From an uncultured Desulfobulbus sp. (GTDB taxonomy: Bacteria > Desulfobacterota > Desulfobulbia > Desulfobulbales > Desulfobulbaceae): a stretch of DNA of 64,000 nt. Below are positions 18,243 through 26,168 of the stretch, in pieces (positions within the stretch are counted from its first letter, which is position 1; every line of letters starts with the position of its first letter). The notes under the pieces are model-generated. The model saw only the letters and a list, made by a program, of their open reading frames with translations. It did not search any database and was not told where the DNA came from. The DNA lies in assembly GCF_963664075.1 (NCBI RefSeq), contig NZ_OY760916.1, forward strand, positions 1,738,001 through 1,802,000, read 5' to 3'. The position numbers were made by a program, and so were the translations under genes.

Positions 18243-19985
18243 TCAGGAAAAAACCGGACACCAGTCATCACTTGAAAACTCTGTGTTTTTCTCCTGAACA
18301 AGTTTAAGACAGGCGTCAACACAGGGAGGGTGATACCTGGTACCTTTCCCTTTCAGGATTTCATCGATGGCCTTTTCAATGCCCAGCGCAGGGCGGTACG
18401 GTCGATGGGAGGTGATGGCCTCAACAACATCGGCAACGGTCAAGATTTTGGCCTCAAGAAGAATTTCTTCCCCCTTGAGTCCTCGAGGATACCCGGAGCC
18501 ATCGAGATGTTCGTGATGTTGGTAGACGATTTCAGCCACCGGCCAGGGAAAATGGATTGTTTTTAGGATGGTGTAGCCGACCTCCGGGTGCCGTTTGATA
18601 ATAGCCTGTTCTTCTTCGATGAGTCGTGTTGGTTTTGCCAGGTATTCGAAGGGGAGGGTTATTTTGCCGATATCATGCAAGAGGGCCGCGATATGCAAAC
18701 CTTCAATCTGATCCTGCGGCATTCCGAGCTCTCTGGCGATGGCACAGGCCAGTCGATCGACACGTTGTTGATGTCCTGCTGTGTAGGGATCTCTGTTTTC
18801 AGCGGTGGATGCCAGGGAAGAGACGGTTTCCTCCAGGCTTTGATGAAGGTCATCGCGACTTTTTTTCAGCGCTTCCAGGGCAATTTTTCGCTCTGTAATA
18901 TCCCGGGCAATTCCTCTATAGCCGATTAGTATTCCCTGACCTAATGTATCAACAACGGGAACCGCATTATTTTCCAAAACCACGATCTGCCCACTTTTTC
19001 CAAGGCAGGTGCATTCAAAGCCAACAATGTTCTCTTTATGCTGCAGCAGTCGTTGATAGATGCCACGTAACTCGTTTGCTGCTCGTGGTGAGGCAATGTC
19101 CATCAGGGTCTTGCCTAAAATCTCTTCAGGAGTAAATCCAAGCATATTCATAACCTGTGGGCTTGAATAGGTGTAGTTACCCGCCTGATCCGACTCCCAG
19201 ATCCAATCGCTGGTGGTTTCCAGCAGAGTGCGAAATCGAGTGTTACTTTGCTCAAGTGAGGCCATGAGGCTTTTCTGCTTGACGATGGTCACCCCTCGAT
19301 CTCTATCCGCCCGGAGTGCCTGGCGAATTGAATAGGCGGCGAGCAGAGAGACTATGGCCAGAATACCGGTACAGATAAAAGAGAGCTTGTTGCGGATCTG
19401 GGCAAACTCATTGAGCACATCATCCTGGTACATCCCTGTGCCTATAACCCAGTTCCAAGGACTGAATGCCATTACATACGAAGATTTTTTTACGATTTTT
19501 GACGGGTCGTCCTTCCACTGCCAGAGGTAATCGACATAGCCACTTCCCTTGCTTTGAATGATTTTGACAAATTCTACAAAGAGCAGGGTGCCGTTTGGGT
19601 CTTTGAAGCTGGAAACATCTTTGCCCTCGAGATCAGTACGATAGGGATGCATGATCACCCGTGGCTGCATATCGTTTATCCAGAAATAGTCCTTGTTTTC
19701 TGTGCCGTAGCGTAATCGCCGAATGCGGGCAATAGCTCGCTTTTGGGCCTCTTTTCTGGATAATTCACCGGAGGATTCGCGCTCGTAATACGATTCCACA
19801 AGGCTGAGGACAGTTTCCGTCTGTTCTTTGATGGCTTCCTGTTTCCTTGCGATAAAACTTGCTTGAAGCTGAGGGAGGAGGATGAAGAAAATCGTCGTGA
19901 TGAAGAGAAGAATGGTGCACAACAGGGGAAGCGCTATGCGAAAGGATATGCTGGTGAGAATATTTTGTAATGGTTTCTGATGCAT
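18243..19985 (-). CDS. Cache-PAS-HD-GYP protein, probable cyclic-di-GMP phosphodiesterase
   Basis: 580 residues. A membrane helix (about 14-34), a periplasmic sCache_2 domain (DYFWINDMQPRVIMHP near 93 and WVIGTGMYQDD near 182), a second helix (about 198-220), a PAS domain (about 245-370) and a C-terminal HD-GYP domain with HDIGK and HHEHLDGSGYP. The HD and GYP signatures are complete, so hydrolysis of c-di-GMP is expected. It stands alone on the minus strand between the MoxR operon and larE. The ligand of the Cache domain is unknown. Confidence 0.9.
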   Translation of the reverse strand: MHQKPLQNILTSISFRIALPLLCTILLFITTIFFILLPQLQASFIARKQEAIKEQTETVLSLVESYYERESSGELSRKEAQKRAIARIRRLRYGTENKDYFWINDMQPRVIMHPYRTDLEGKDVSSFKDPNGTLLFVEFVKIIQSKGSGYVDYLWQWKDDPSKIVKKSSYVMAFSPWNWVIGTGMYQDDVLNEFAQIRNKLSFICTGILAIVSLLAAYSIRQALRADRDRGVTIVKQKSLMASLEQSNTRFRTLLETTSDWIWESDQAGNYTYSSPQVMNMLGFTPEEILGKTLMDIASPRAANELRGIYQRLLQHKENIVGFECTCLGKSGQIVVLENNAVPVVDTLGQGILIGYRGIARDITERKIALEALKKSRDDLHQSLEETVSSLASTAENRDPYTAGHQQRVDRLACAIARELGMPQDQIEGLHIAALLHDIGKITLPFEYLAKPTRLIEEEQAIIKRHPEVGYTILKTIHFPWPVAEIVYQHHEHLDGSGYPRGLKGEEILLEAKILTVADVVEAITSHRPYRPALGIEKAIDEILKGKGTRYHPPCVDACLKLVQEKNTEFSSDDWCPVFS

Positions 19986-20113
19986 AAAATTTGTCGTTCT
20001 CGTAAAAAGCTCTGAGAACGACGTTCCGAGCTTCGTAAGATGCTGAATTTATTAAGGCCAATTTTTTGTTTTTTTACTTTTTACGATGCCATCAAATTTC
20101 GAAGAGGTAAAAG

Positions 20114-20179
20114 CGTAACCGATCAGGGGATAATATCCGGACGCCCCCGTATATTCGTACCTGTAAGTGATTGCTTACG
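20114..20179. repeat. Dispersed intergenic repeat, shortened copy C
   Basis: Begins CGTAACCGATCAGGGG, contains ATCCGGACGCCCCCGTATATTCG, and ends TTGCTTACG. These stretches match the outer parts of the long copy at 60585-60744 (its reverse strand); the middle about 90 bases are missing. It lies between the HD-GYP gene and larE. Confidence 0.75.
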
Positions 20180-20250
20180 TAAAAGCTGCTCTCTGTTCAA
20201 GGTATCTGTATAGTAGCACACAGAGCCGGGAACAGAATCATACTGAGTTT

Positions 20251-21087
20251 TTAAATTGTGTTTTCCTCTAGCCGGGGAGAGGAATCCATACTGCCCGAGC
20301 GAAATCCCTCCAGATCCAAGGTAATATAGGTAAAACCAAGCAGCTTGAGTTGTGCGACGATCTCCTCTCTGTGGCTGGTGAGCAGAGGAAACGCTTCCGG
20401 ATCGATCTCAATGCGGACGATGTCGCCATGAACGCGGAGGCGAATATTATGCATGCCCAAGGAGCGCAGAAGAGCTTCCCCCTGTTCCACCGCCCGCATT
20501 TGGGCTGCACAAAGGGGAGTGTTGTAAGGGAACCTCGTGGCAAGACAGGGCGTGGAGGGGCGTGCCGCCACCCTGAGTTTATAGGTGGCTGCCATTGCAC
20601 GCACATCCTCCTTTGTCATTCCTGCCTCGGCAAGAGGACTGAAAATGTCCAGTTCCCTGAGCGCTTGTATCCCAGGACGGTAGGCTTGAAGATCATCTGC
20701 GTTGGTCCCATCCATGATCAGGGAAATTCCCATAGATTGAGCCTTTGACCTCAGTTGGGTGAAGAGGTATTTTTTGCAGAGATAGCACCTATTCTTCGGA
20801 TTGTTTTCAATCTTTGCCTGGCGTAACTCATCAACCTCGATTACCTGGTGAGAAAGCCCCAGCTCTTGTGCCAGTGTTTGGGTCAGTTCCAGGTCCCGTA
20901 AGGGATGCAGTGCGGTCTGAAAGGTCACGGCATGCACCCTATGTCCCTTTTGCTGGGCGCATAGAGAGGCTGCCTGTGCAAGCAGGGCGCTGTCCACCCC
21001 ACCGGAAAAGGCAATGATGCAATCCTGATCGATTTTTTCTTCGAGAATGGTAAGCAAACAGTTCTGTCGATGATTCCAGTGGTTCAT
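20251..21087 (-). CDS. larE: Nickel-pincer cofactor biosynthesis: LarE-type sulfur transferase
   Basis: 278 residues of the PP-loop ATP pyrophosphatase fold: SGGVDSALLAQAA near residue 29 is the ATP loop. RPSTPCLATRFPY near 177-189 holds the cysteine that, in lactobacillar LarE, gives up its sulfur. A CYLCK motif near 101 adds two more cysteines; LarE proteins with this three-cysteine set have been reported to bind a [4Fe-4S] cluster and be catalytic rather than sacrificial. LarE adds sulfur to the pyridinium dicarboxylate mononucleotide made from LarB's product. It is divergent from larC with only 38 bases between, so the two probably share a control region. Confidence 0.88.
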   Translation of the reverse strand: MNHWNHRQNCLLTILEEKIDQDCIIAFSGGVDSALLAQAASLCAQQKGHRVHAVTFQTALHPLRDLELTQTLAQELGLSHQVIEVDELRQAKIENNPKNRCYLCKKYLFTQLRSKAQSMGISLIMDGTNADDLQAYRPGIQALRELDIFSPLAEAGMTKEDVRAMAATYKLRVAARPSTPCLATRFPYNTPLCAAQMRAVEQGEALLRSLGMHNIRLRVHGDIVRIEIDPEAFPLLTSHREEIVAQLKLLGFTYITLDLEGFRSGSMDSSPRLEENTI

Positions 21088-21125
21088 GGTGAGCAGGGAT
21101 TTGTTAAGGGCGTAAAGGTAAAATT

Positions 21126-22343
21126 ATGAAGATTCTTTACTACGATTGTTTTTCCGGTATCAGCGGGGATATGAACCTCGCTGCCATGATAGCCCTGGGA
21201 GTTCAGCCCGATTACTTGCGGGGTGAGCTATCCAAACTTGGGCTAGACCATGAATTTAGTCTCAACATAACAACAGATGCGCGCAAAGGCATTCAGGGCA
21301 CCCGTGTGGACGTGGACTTGCATCACACGCATACAGCTCATGGTGGTGCACACTCTCACCAACACCATGTTCACCAGAACCAGCGTACTCTTATAGATAT
21401 TGAGTCCATTATCAAACAGAGTGGGCTTGATGAGCAGGTCAAGGATTTAAGCCTGGCCATCTTTAACCGGGTAGCGCGAGCAGAGGCAAAAATTCATGGT
21501 AAGTCCGTGCATGAGGTCCACTTTCATGAGGTGGGAGCCACCGACTCCCTGGTCGATATTGTTGGTGCTGCCATCTGTTTTTACGCGTTGAAGGTGGATG
21601 CGGTCTGGAGCGCGCCGGTTGAGCTCGGTGGCGGCTTTGTCAACTGCGCCCATGGGCTGATTCCCGTTCCAGCTCCGGCAACCCTGGAGATTCTCAGTGG
21701 TATTCCCACAAAACGCGGAGCTGTGCTTAAAGAAACCACGACTCCCACAGGGGCAGCTATCCTTGCTGAACTGGTCACCCTTTTTGAAGCCAGGCCGGAA
21801 ATGCAGCCCCTGCAAACCGTCTACGGGATTGGGCATCGAGACACCGATATTCCCAATGTTTTACGGGTCAGCCTCGCTGAAGTCGAAGAACAGCCCGGCA
21901 TGCTCCCCACAACAGAAGCCTGTCTTCTGGAATGCAATATCGATGATATGACCGGGGAGGCATTGGGAGATGCCATGGAGCGTCTGCTCGCAGCCGGTGC
22001 CATGGATATTCATTTTACTCCCATCATCATGAAGAAAAACCGGCCTGCGGTGACCCTTTCCCTGCTCTGTGCGCGCGATGAGGAAGAGCGGTTTAAGCGT
22101 CTCATCTTTCGGCATACCTCCACTTTGGGGATCAAGACAGTACCTTTGAAAAAGACCGCGCTTGCTGTCAGCTTTGAACAGCTTGAGACACCTCTTGGGA
22201 CCGTCACCATGAAACAGGGACTCCTTGACGGGCGAGTCATCCGCTCCAAACCTGAACTGGAAGATTGCAGAAGGTTGGCGGACGCGCATGGTCTGAGTTT
22301 GGGCGAGGTCTATCTGGAGATCGGTAAGGTTCGAACTGTCTGA
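21126..22343 (+). CDS. larC: Nickel-pincer cofactor biosynthesis: LarC nickel insertase
   Basis: 405 residues with the LarC opening YYDCFSGISGDMNLAAMIAL and CTP-dependent cyclometallase family features such as VHEVHFHEVGATDSLVDIVG and ECNIDDMTGEALG. A histidine-rich loop (about 61-83) fits nickel storage or delivery. In Lactiplantibacillus plantarum LarC is produced through a programmed frameshift; here the two halves lie in one uninterrupted frame. It converges on the RarA fusion gene. LarB, the first enzyme of the pathway, is about 22 kb away at 44231-44887. Confidence 0.92.
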   Translation: MKILYYDCFSGISGDMNLAAMIALGVQPDYLRGELSKLGLDHEFSLNITTDARKGIQGTRVDVDLHHTHTAHGGAHSHQHHVHQNQRTLIDIESIIKQSGLDEQVKDLSLAIFNRVARAEAKIHGKSVHEVHFHEVGATDSLVDIVGAAICFYALKVDAVWSAPVELGGGFVNCAHGLIPVPAPATLEILSGIPTKRGAVLKETTTPTGAAILAELVTLFEARPEMQPLQTVYGIGHRDTDIPNVLRVSLAEVEEQPGMLPTTEACLLECNIDDMTGEALGDAMERLLAAGAMDIHFTPIIMKKNRPAVTLSLLCARDEEERFKRLIFRHTSTLGIKTVPLKKTALAVSFEQLETPLGTVTMKQGLLDGRVIRSKPELEDCRRLADAHGLSLGEVYLEIGKVRTV

Positions 22344-22400
22344 ACCTAATATCCTCAGCTGCTGGGTGTTTCGACCCTGGATCTGGGTTGAATACCTATA

Positions 22401-24587
22401 TTATGCAAGATGCCCCGTTTTCTGCAGACGAAATATTTGCCAGGTTCTGGTCCATCTCCAGCTGGGCGGCAGATGCTCGGGGGTAAGTTGTTCAACAATA
22501 GCTTTGGCACTCTCAGTGGCAAGTTGGCTGCTGATCGTCTGCCACCAGCTTCCCGTCCGCTCCTGGATCCAGGGTGCCAGCCAGGCCTCGCCAAGGGTAA
22601 CAGATTCAACCAGGGAAAGACGGCTCCATTCTTTCAGCTGTAACCCTTCCAGTCTCTCCCAGGTATCCTGATCGGGCAGGGGGGCTCTGTTCTCGTAAAA
22701 ATGGGTTTCAGCCTCTTTAAGCTGGACGACCAACTCGGGTTGAAGGCGATCCTTCAGCAGGTCACTGAGTCGGCTGCCCACCCCGGGTAAGGGGAGGCAC
22801 CCGTAGATTTGGCCACCAGGAACCAGTTTTTCCCTCAATACCTGAAAAAGCTCCAGCTGCTGCGTCACAACCGGGCTATCGAGGACAATATGCTCCCATT
22901 GAAGGGGCGCCAGCTGCGGATGTTTGGTCCAGTGCGTATCAGCAAGGGAAACCTCTACCAGGGCTGGGCGTTCCGCCTCGGGCAATGTTTCCATGGAAAA
23001 TTCGACCAGCTGGCGATACTCCCTGCGATCAACCAGGGCGGTCAATCCCCCCTCGGGAACTTTACGAAAGAGTTCCCAGAACAGTCGATTCCAACGCAAA
23101 GGGGCCAGTAAAATACGATCTGAACGGGCGACCTTCATCGGCGCGATGAGCGCTTCCAGCAGCTGTTTGCGGGCAGATGACTGTCCCTGAACGCGGCGAA
23201 TCCAGCGGTCTCGTTCCCTGTCTCCGGGGCTGAAGGAAAGCACTTCTGGATCCTCGCTGAGCATCTGGTCGAGTTGATCTTCCCGCCTGCGAATAACCTG
23301 TTCCTGAATCTCTCCCTCGTATCCTTGCCTGCTCGGCTGGTAAAAGATCCGCCCTTTGAGTGTTTCCGGCAGATATTGTTGCGCCACCCAGTGTTCCCGA
23401 AAGGCATGCGGATACTTGTATCCCTTGCCATGTCCAAAGCTGTGGGCATCTCGGCTGGGATCACGCAAATGGTTGGGGATCTCGGCCTCATCCCGTTCCA
23501 CGGCATCTAACGCATCAAAAAAGGCAAGAGAGGAGTTTGATTTTGGGCAGGTGGCCAGATAGAGGGCCGCATGGGTCAGGTGAAAATTCCCCTCGGGCAG
23601 CCCGACCCGGTCATAGGCGGATGCCGCTGCCTCCACCACGCCCAGGGCTTGGGGATCAGCCATACCCACATCTTCGCAGGCAGAGATGAGCATGCGACGA
23701 AAGATGTATTTGGGATCTTCCCCCGCCCGTATCATCCGGGCCATCCAGTAGAGCGCCCCGTCGGGATCTGATCCACGCAGGGATTTGATAAAGGCGCTGA
23801 TGGTGTCGAAATGATAATCCCCCTCCTTATCATAAAGCACGGCCCGTTGCTGAATGGACTCTTCCGCTGTCTCCAGAGTGATGTGAATCTGTTGTCCATC
23901 AGGTGGAGGAAAAGACTCCGGCGTGGTTTCAACGGCAAGCTGGAGGGCATTTAACAGAGAACGGGCGTCGCCAGAAGCCACCTTGACCAGATGATCAAGC
24001 GCCTCCTGGTCGAACTCTACCTGCCATTTTCCGTATCCCCGTTCGCGGTCTGTAAGGGTTTGGCTGACGATCTGCCGTAGGTTTGATTCACTGAGGCCCT
24101 TAAGCTGAAACACCCTGCTGCGGCTGACCAGGGCCTTGTTGACCTCGAAATAGGGATTTTCCGTAGTGGCACCAATGAGAATGAAAGTGCCTTTTTCCAC
24201 CCAGGGAAGCAGGGCATCCTGTTGGGATTTATTCCAGCGATGTACCTCGTCAACAAAGAGGATGGTGCGTCGGGAGTACCCTTCCTGAGCCTTTCTCGCC
24301 TCCTGGATTGCCTCTCGCAGCTCCTTGACCCCGCTGAGGACTGCGTTCATAGAGACGAAGCGGCTGGCTGTAGAGTTGGCGATGACCCGGGCAAGGGTGG
24401 TTTTCCCTGTTCCGGGAGGCCCGTAAAAAATCAGCGAGGTGAGTTGGTCAGCTCGAATAGCCCGCCTGAGTAGTCGCCCCTCGCCAAGGATATGTTCCTG
24501 CCCCACATACTGTTCAAGGGTTCGCGGGCGCATCCGTGAGGCCAATGGCTCAGTGGCAAGGGTGTTGGCGTGGGCAAAGATATCCAT
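22401..24587 (-). CDS. rarA: RarA/MgsA replication-recombination AAA+ ATPase with C-terminal fused domain
   Basis: 728 residues, about 300 longer than RarA alone. Residues 1-425 are a complete Rar[20 protein letters not shown], Walker [14 protein letters not shown], Walker [11 protein letters not shown], and the tetramerisation segment [20 protein letters not shown] near 410. RarA works at stalled replication forks. Residues about 430-728 form a second domain with [32 protein letters not shown] and a following Rossmann-like pattern, resembling the unknown or methyltransferase-like extension seen in some RarA fusions, such as cyanobacterial ones. No clear SAM glycine motif is visible, so the extension may be structural. 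It is convergent with larC. Confidence 0.85.
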   Translation of the reverse strand: MDIFAHANTLATEPLASRMRPRTLEQYVGQEHILGEGRLLRRAIRADQLTSLIFYGPPGTGKTTLARVIANSTASRFVSMNAVLSGVKELREAIQEARKAQEGYSRRTILFVDEVHRWNKSQQDALLPWVEKGTFILIGATTENPYFEVNKALVSRSRVFQLKGLSESNLRQIVSQTLTDRERGYGKWQVEFDQEALDHLVKVASGDARSLLNALQLAVETTPESFPPPDGQQIHITLETAEESIQQRAVLYDKEGDYHFDTISAFIKSLRGSDPDGALYWMARMIRAGEDPKYIFRRMLISACEDVGMADPQALGVVEAAASAYDRVGLPEGNFHLTHAALYLATCPKSNSSLAFFDALDAVERDEAEIPNHLRDPSRDAHSFGHGKGYKYPHAFREHWVAQQYLPETLKGRIFYQPSRQGYEGEIQEQVIRRREDQLDQMLSEDPEVLSFSPGDRERDRWIRRVQGQSSARKQLLEALIAPMKVARSDRILLAPLRWNRLFWELFRKVPEGGLTALVDRREYRQLVEFSMETLPEAERPALVEVSLADTHWTKHPQLAPLQWEHIVLDSPVVTQQLELFQVLREKLVPGGQIYGCLPLPGVGSRLSDLLKDRLQPELVVQLKEAETHFYENRAPLPDQDTWERLEGLQLKEWSRLSLVESVTLGEAWLAPWIQERTGSWWQTISSQLATESAKAIVEQLTPEHLPPSWRWTRTWQIFRLQKTGHLA

Positions 24588-24686
24588 GAAGGGGGCCTGA
24601 AAATGAGAAAGGGGTAAAAGGAGAAAATAAGAATGTGTGCCTATATTGGGATTCGTCGGTGTAAAGGCGCAGGTGTATGCAGACCA

Positions 24687-24846
24687 GTCGTAAGCGATCA
24701 GGGGGACGACCTAAAAGAACTCGTATCCTCGAAACTGTAAGCGGTTGCGGGGTGCCTTCGAAACTAGGCATCGGCCTGTGCAGCGTACGTCGGTACCCAA
24801 CAGGGCGATAACACCGCAGATTCGGTGCCCCGTGATCGCTTACGAC
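24687..24846. repeat. Dispersed intergenic repeat, long copy A (palindromic ends)
   Basis: About 160 bases bounded by a 14-base inverted repeat, GTCGTAAGCGATCA (24687) and TGATCGCTTACGAC (24833-24846). The centre (TGCGGGGTGCCTTCGAAACTAGGCATCGGCCTGTGCAGCGTACGTCGGTAC region) matches the reverse strand of 60585-60744 almost base for base, while bases about 24705-24735 differ. It sits between rarA and the accessory island. No protein can be read from it. Confidence 0.85.
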
Positions 24847-25246
24847 CAGTCTACTGAAGTTTATCCAAGGTGACAACGTTCTTCCCGCAACGTTGTCGGA
24901 GGGGGCTGTTCATGAAACGGAAAAAATAGCAGGCTCAGCGGTTATCGTCATATTGCCGCATCGGCAATCTTTGAAGTGTGAAAAGGTGCATATTGGTCGG
25001 AGAGAGGAGTATAAAACTGCGCGCAAGGCTCCTGGCCGAACTTGAGATTCACCTGACCGGCGAATTGACCTCGACCACCAGCCTTAAAATTCTGTCCATC
25101 CTCTGATGACGTGGTGCCATCCCCCCTGATAGGCGGCAAACTTGGAGTGTAGCGTCGCAGTTTATTGTAAGGTAATCGAACACCCCCATTCGGGACAATT
25201 TTTCTGCCTCCGCAATACTCTTGGTGAACATCTCCCATGGGCTAAG

Positions 25247-25369
25247 ATGACAGAAAGTAAAATTGAGTCCGTAAAAAAATTACTGGCCAGCGGCATCCCT
25301 CCAAAAGATGTGGCCAAGAATCTCTGTGTAACTATTCCGACACTCTACCAGTGGTTGCCAGCATCAGCG
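25247..25369 (+). pseudogene. Remnant of a serine recombinase (resolvase) C-terminal helix-turn-helix
   Basis: From the ATG at 25247 the frame reads MTESKIESVKKLLASG, PPKDVAKNLCVTIPTLYQWL and PASARD. This is the DNA-binding tail of Tn3/Hin-type resolvases, in which a similar K-LLASG-PP-DVAK-LGVS-PTLYRW pattern is common. The catalytic domain is absent: the upstream 250 bases give no recognisable resolvase sequence on either strand. It marks the left side of the accessory island. Reading beyond about 25370 becomes AT-rich and unrelated. Confidence 0.5.
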
Positions 25370-25549
25370 CGTGATCAGTGCAACATTTTTTCGTTTTCTA
25401 AAGCTTGTTTCTGTATATCAAAATTCAACCCCAAAAAGCCGTCTAGCCGACAAGAGATGTACAGTAGCAGTGTTAACTGCTCAGGGTTCTGTGTATTTTC
25501 AAAATTCGACGTGGCAATACTAACGTGTAGCTGTGCAGCACCAGCGTGA

Positions 25550-26168
25550 GTCAGTAGCCAATAGCCGATTTTTGACTACGGGAGATCTCTGCAAAATCAC
25601 CGCACCCCTGAACCCCATTCATATTTTTTAATAATATTTTCAGGTAATTATAAATTATCTGTGTAAAAATTTGTGTACATATCAATCGACTTTGTAGTCG
25701 ATGTGTATCTCGTGTCCAGCGATTAATTAGGCGTCAGAATTTTTTGAAAGTTTCCTAAATTTTTAAAGATCAAATCCACACAAATTATGTAAATTCGACC
25801 AGTTGACTGCGGATGCGATTTTTCATCATGCTCACATATCGATGAGGTGAGCAATTGCCAATAAGCTGATTTTCCAGAAAAAAGTATCGCTTTGGCCCCT
25901 GCACCGCATCTCAATTTTTCCATGAATCCTCCTAAGCTTTACTCCGAATTCCACAGTAAATGACGAGGAGCCCATAAGCAATATTCATATACAACTGCAA
26001 GCTGGATAGAAAAATTAGAACACAAACAACAACAAATTAACGAACGATTATTATTCAATATCTAAACATCCCCAAGATTTACTTGCTGGCTGCCCCGATT
26101 CAAAATTTGATAAAATCCACTTGATTTGACGATTAGCCGATTAAACACAAAAATATAATATAGTTACA
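25550..26168. other. AT-rich stretch without a recognisable gene
   Basis: Short open frames only, none with a credible start and composition. The GC content drops progressively towards 26.1 kb, marking entry into the foreign AT-rich segment. No hairpin with a T-run is obvious after the 994-aa gene, although the region is its 3' flank. Confidence 0.5.

Noticed and set aside
24948..25238. 96-codon minus-strand open frame beside the resolvase relic
   Set aside because: No recognisable domain or ribosome site; the composition changes within it, so it is probably an accidental frame.
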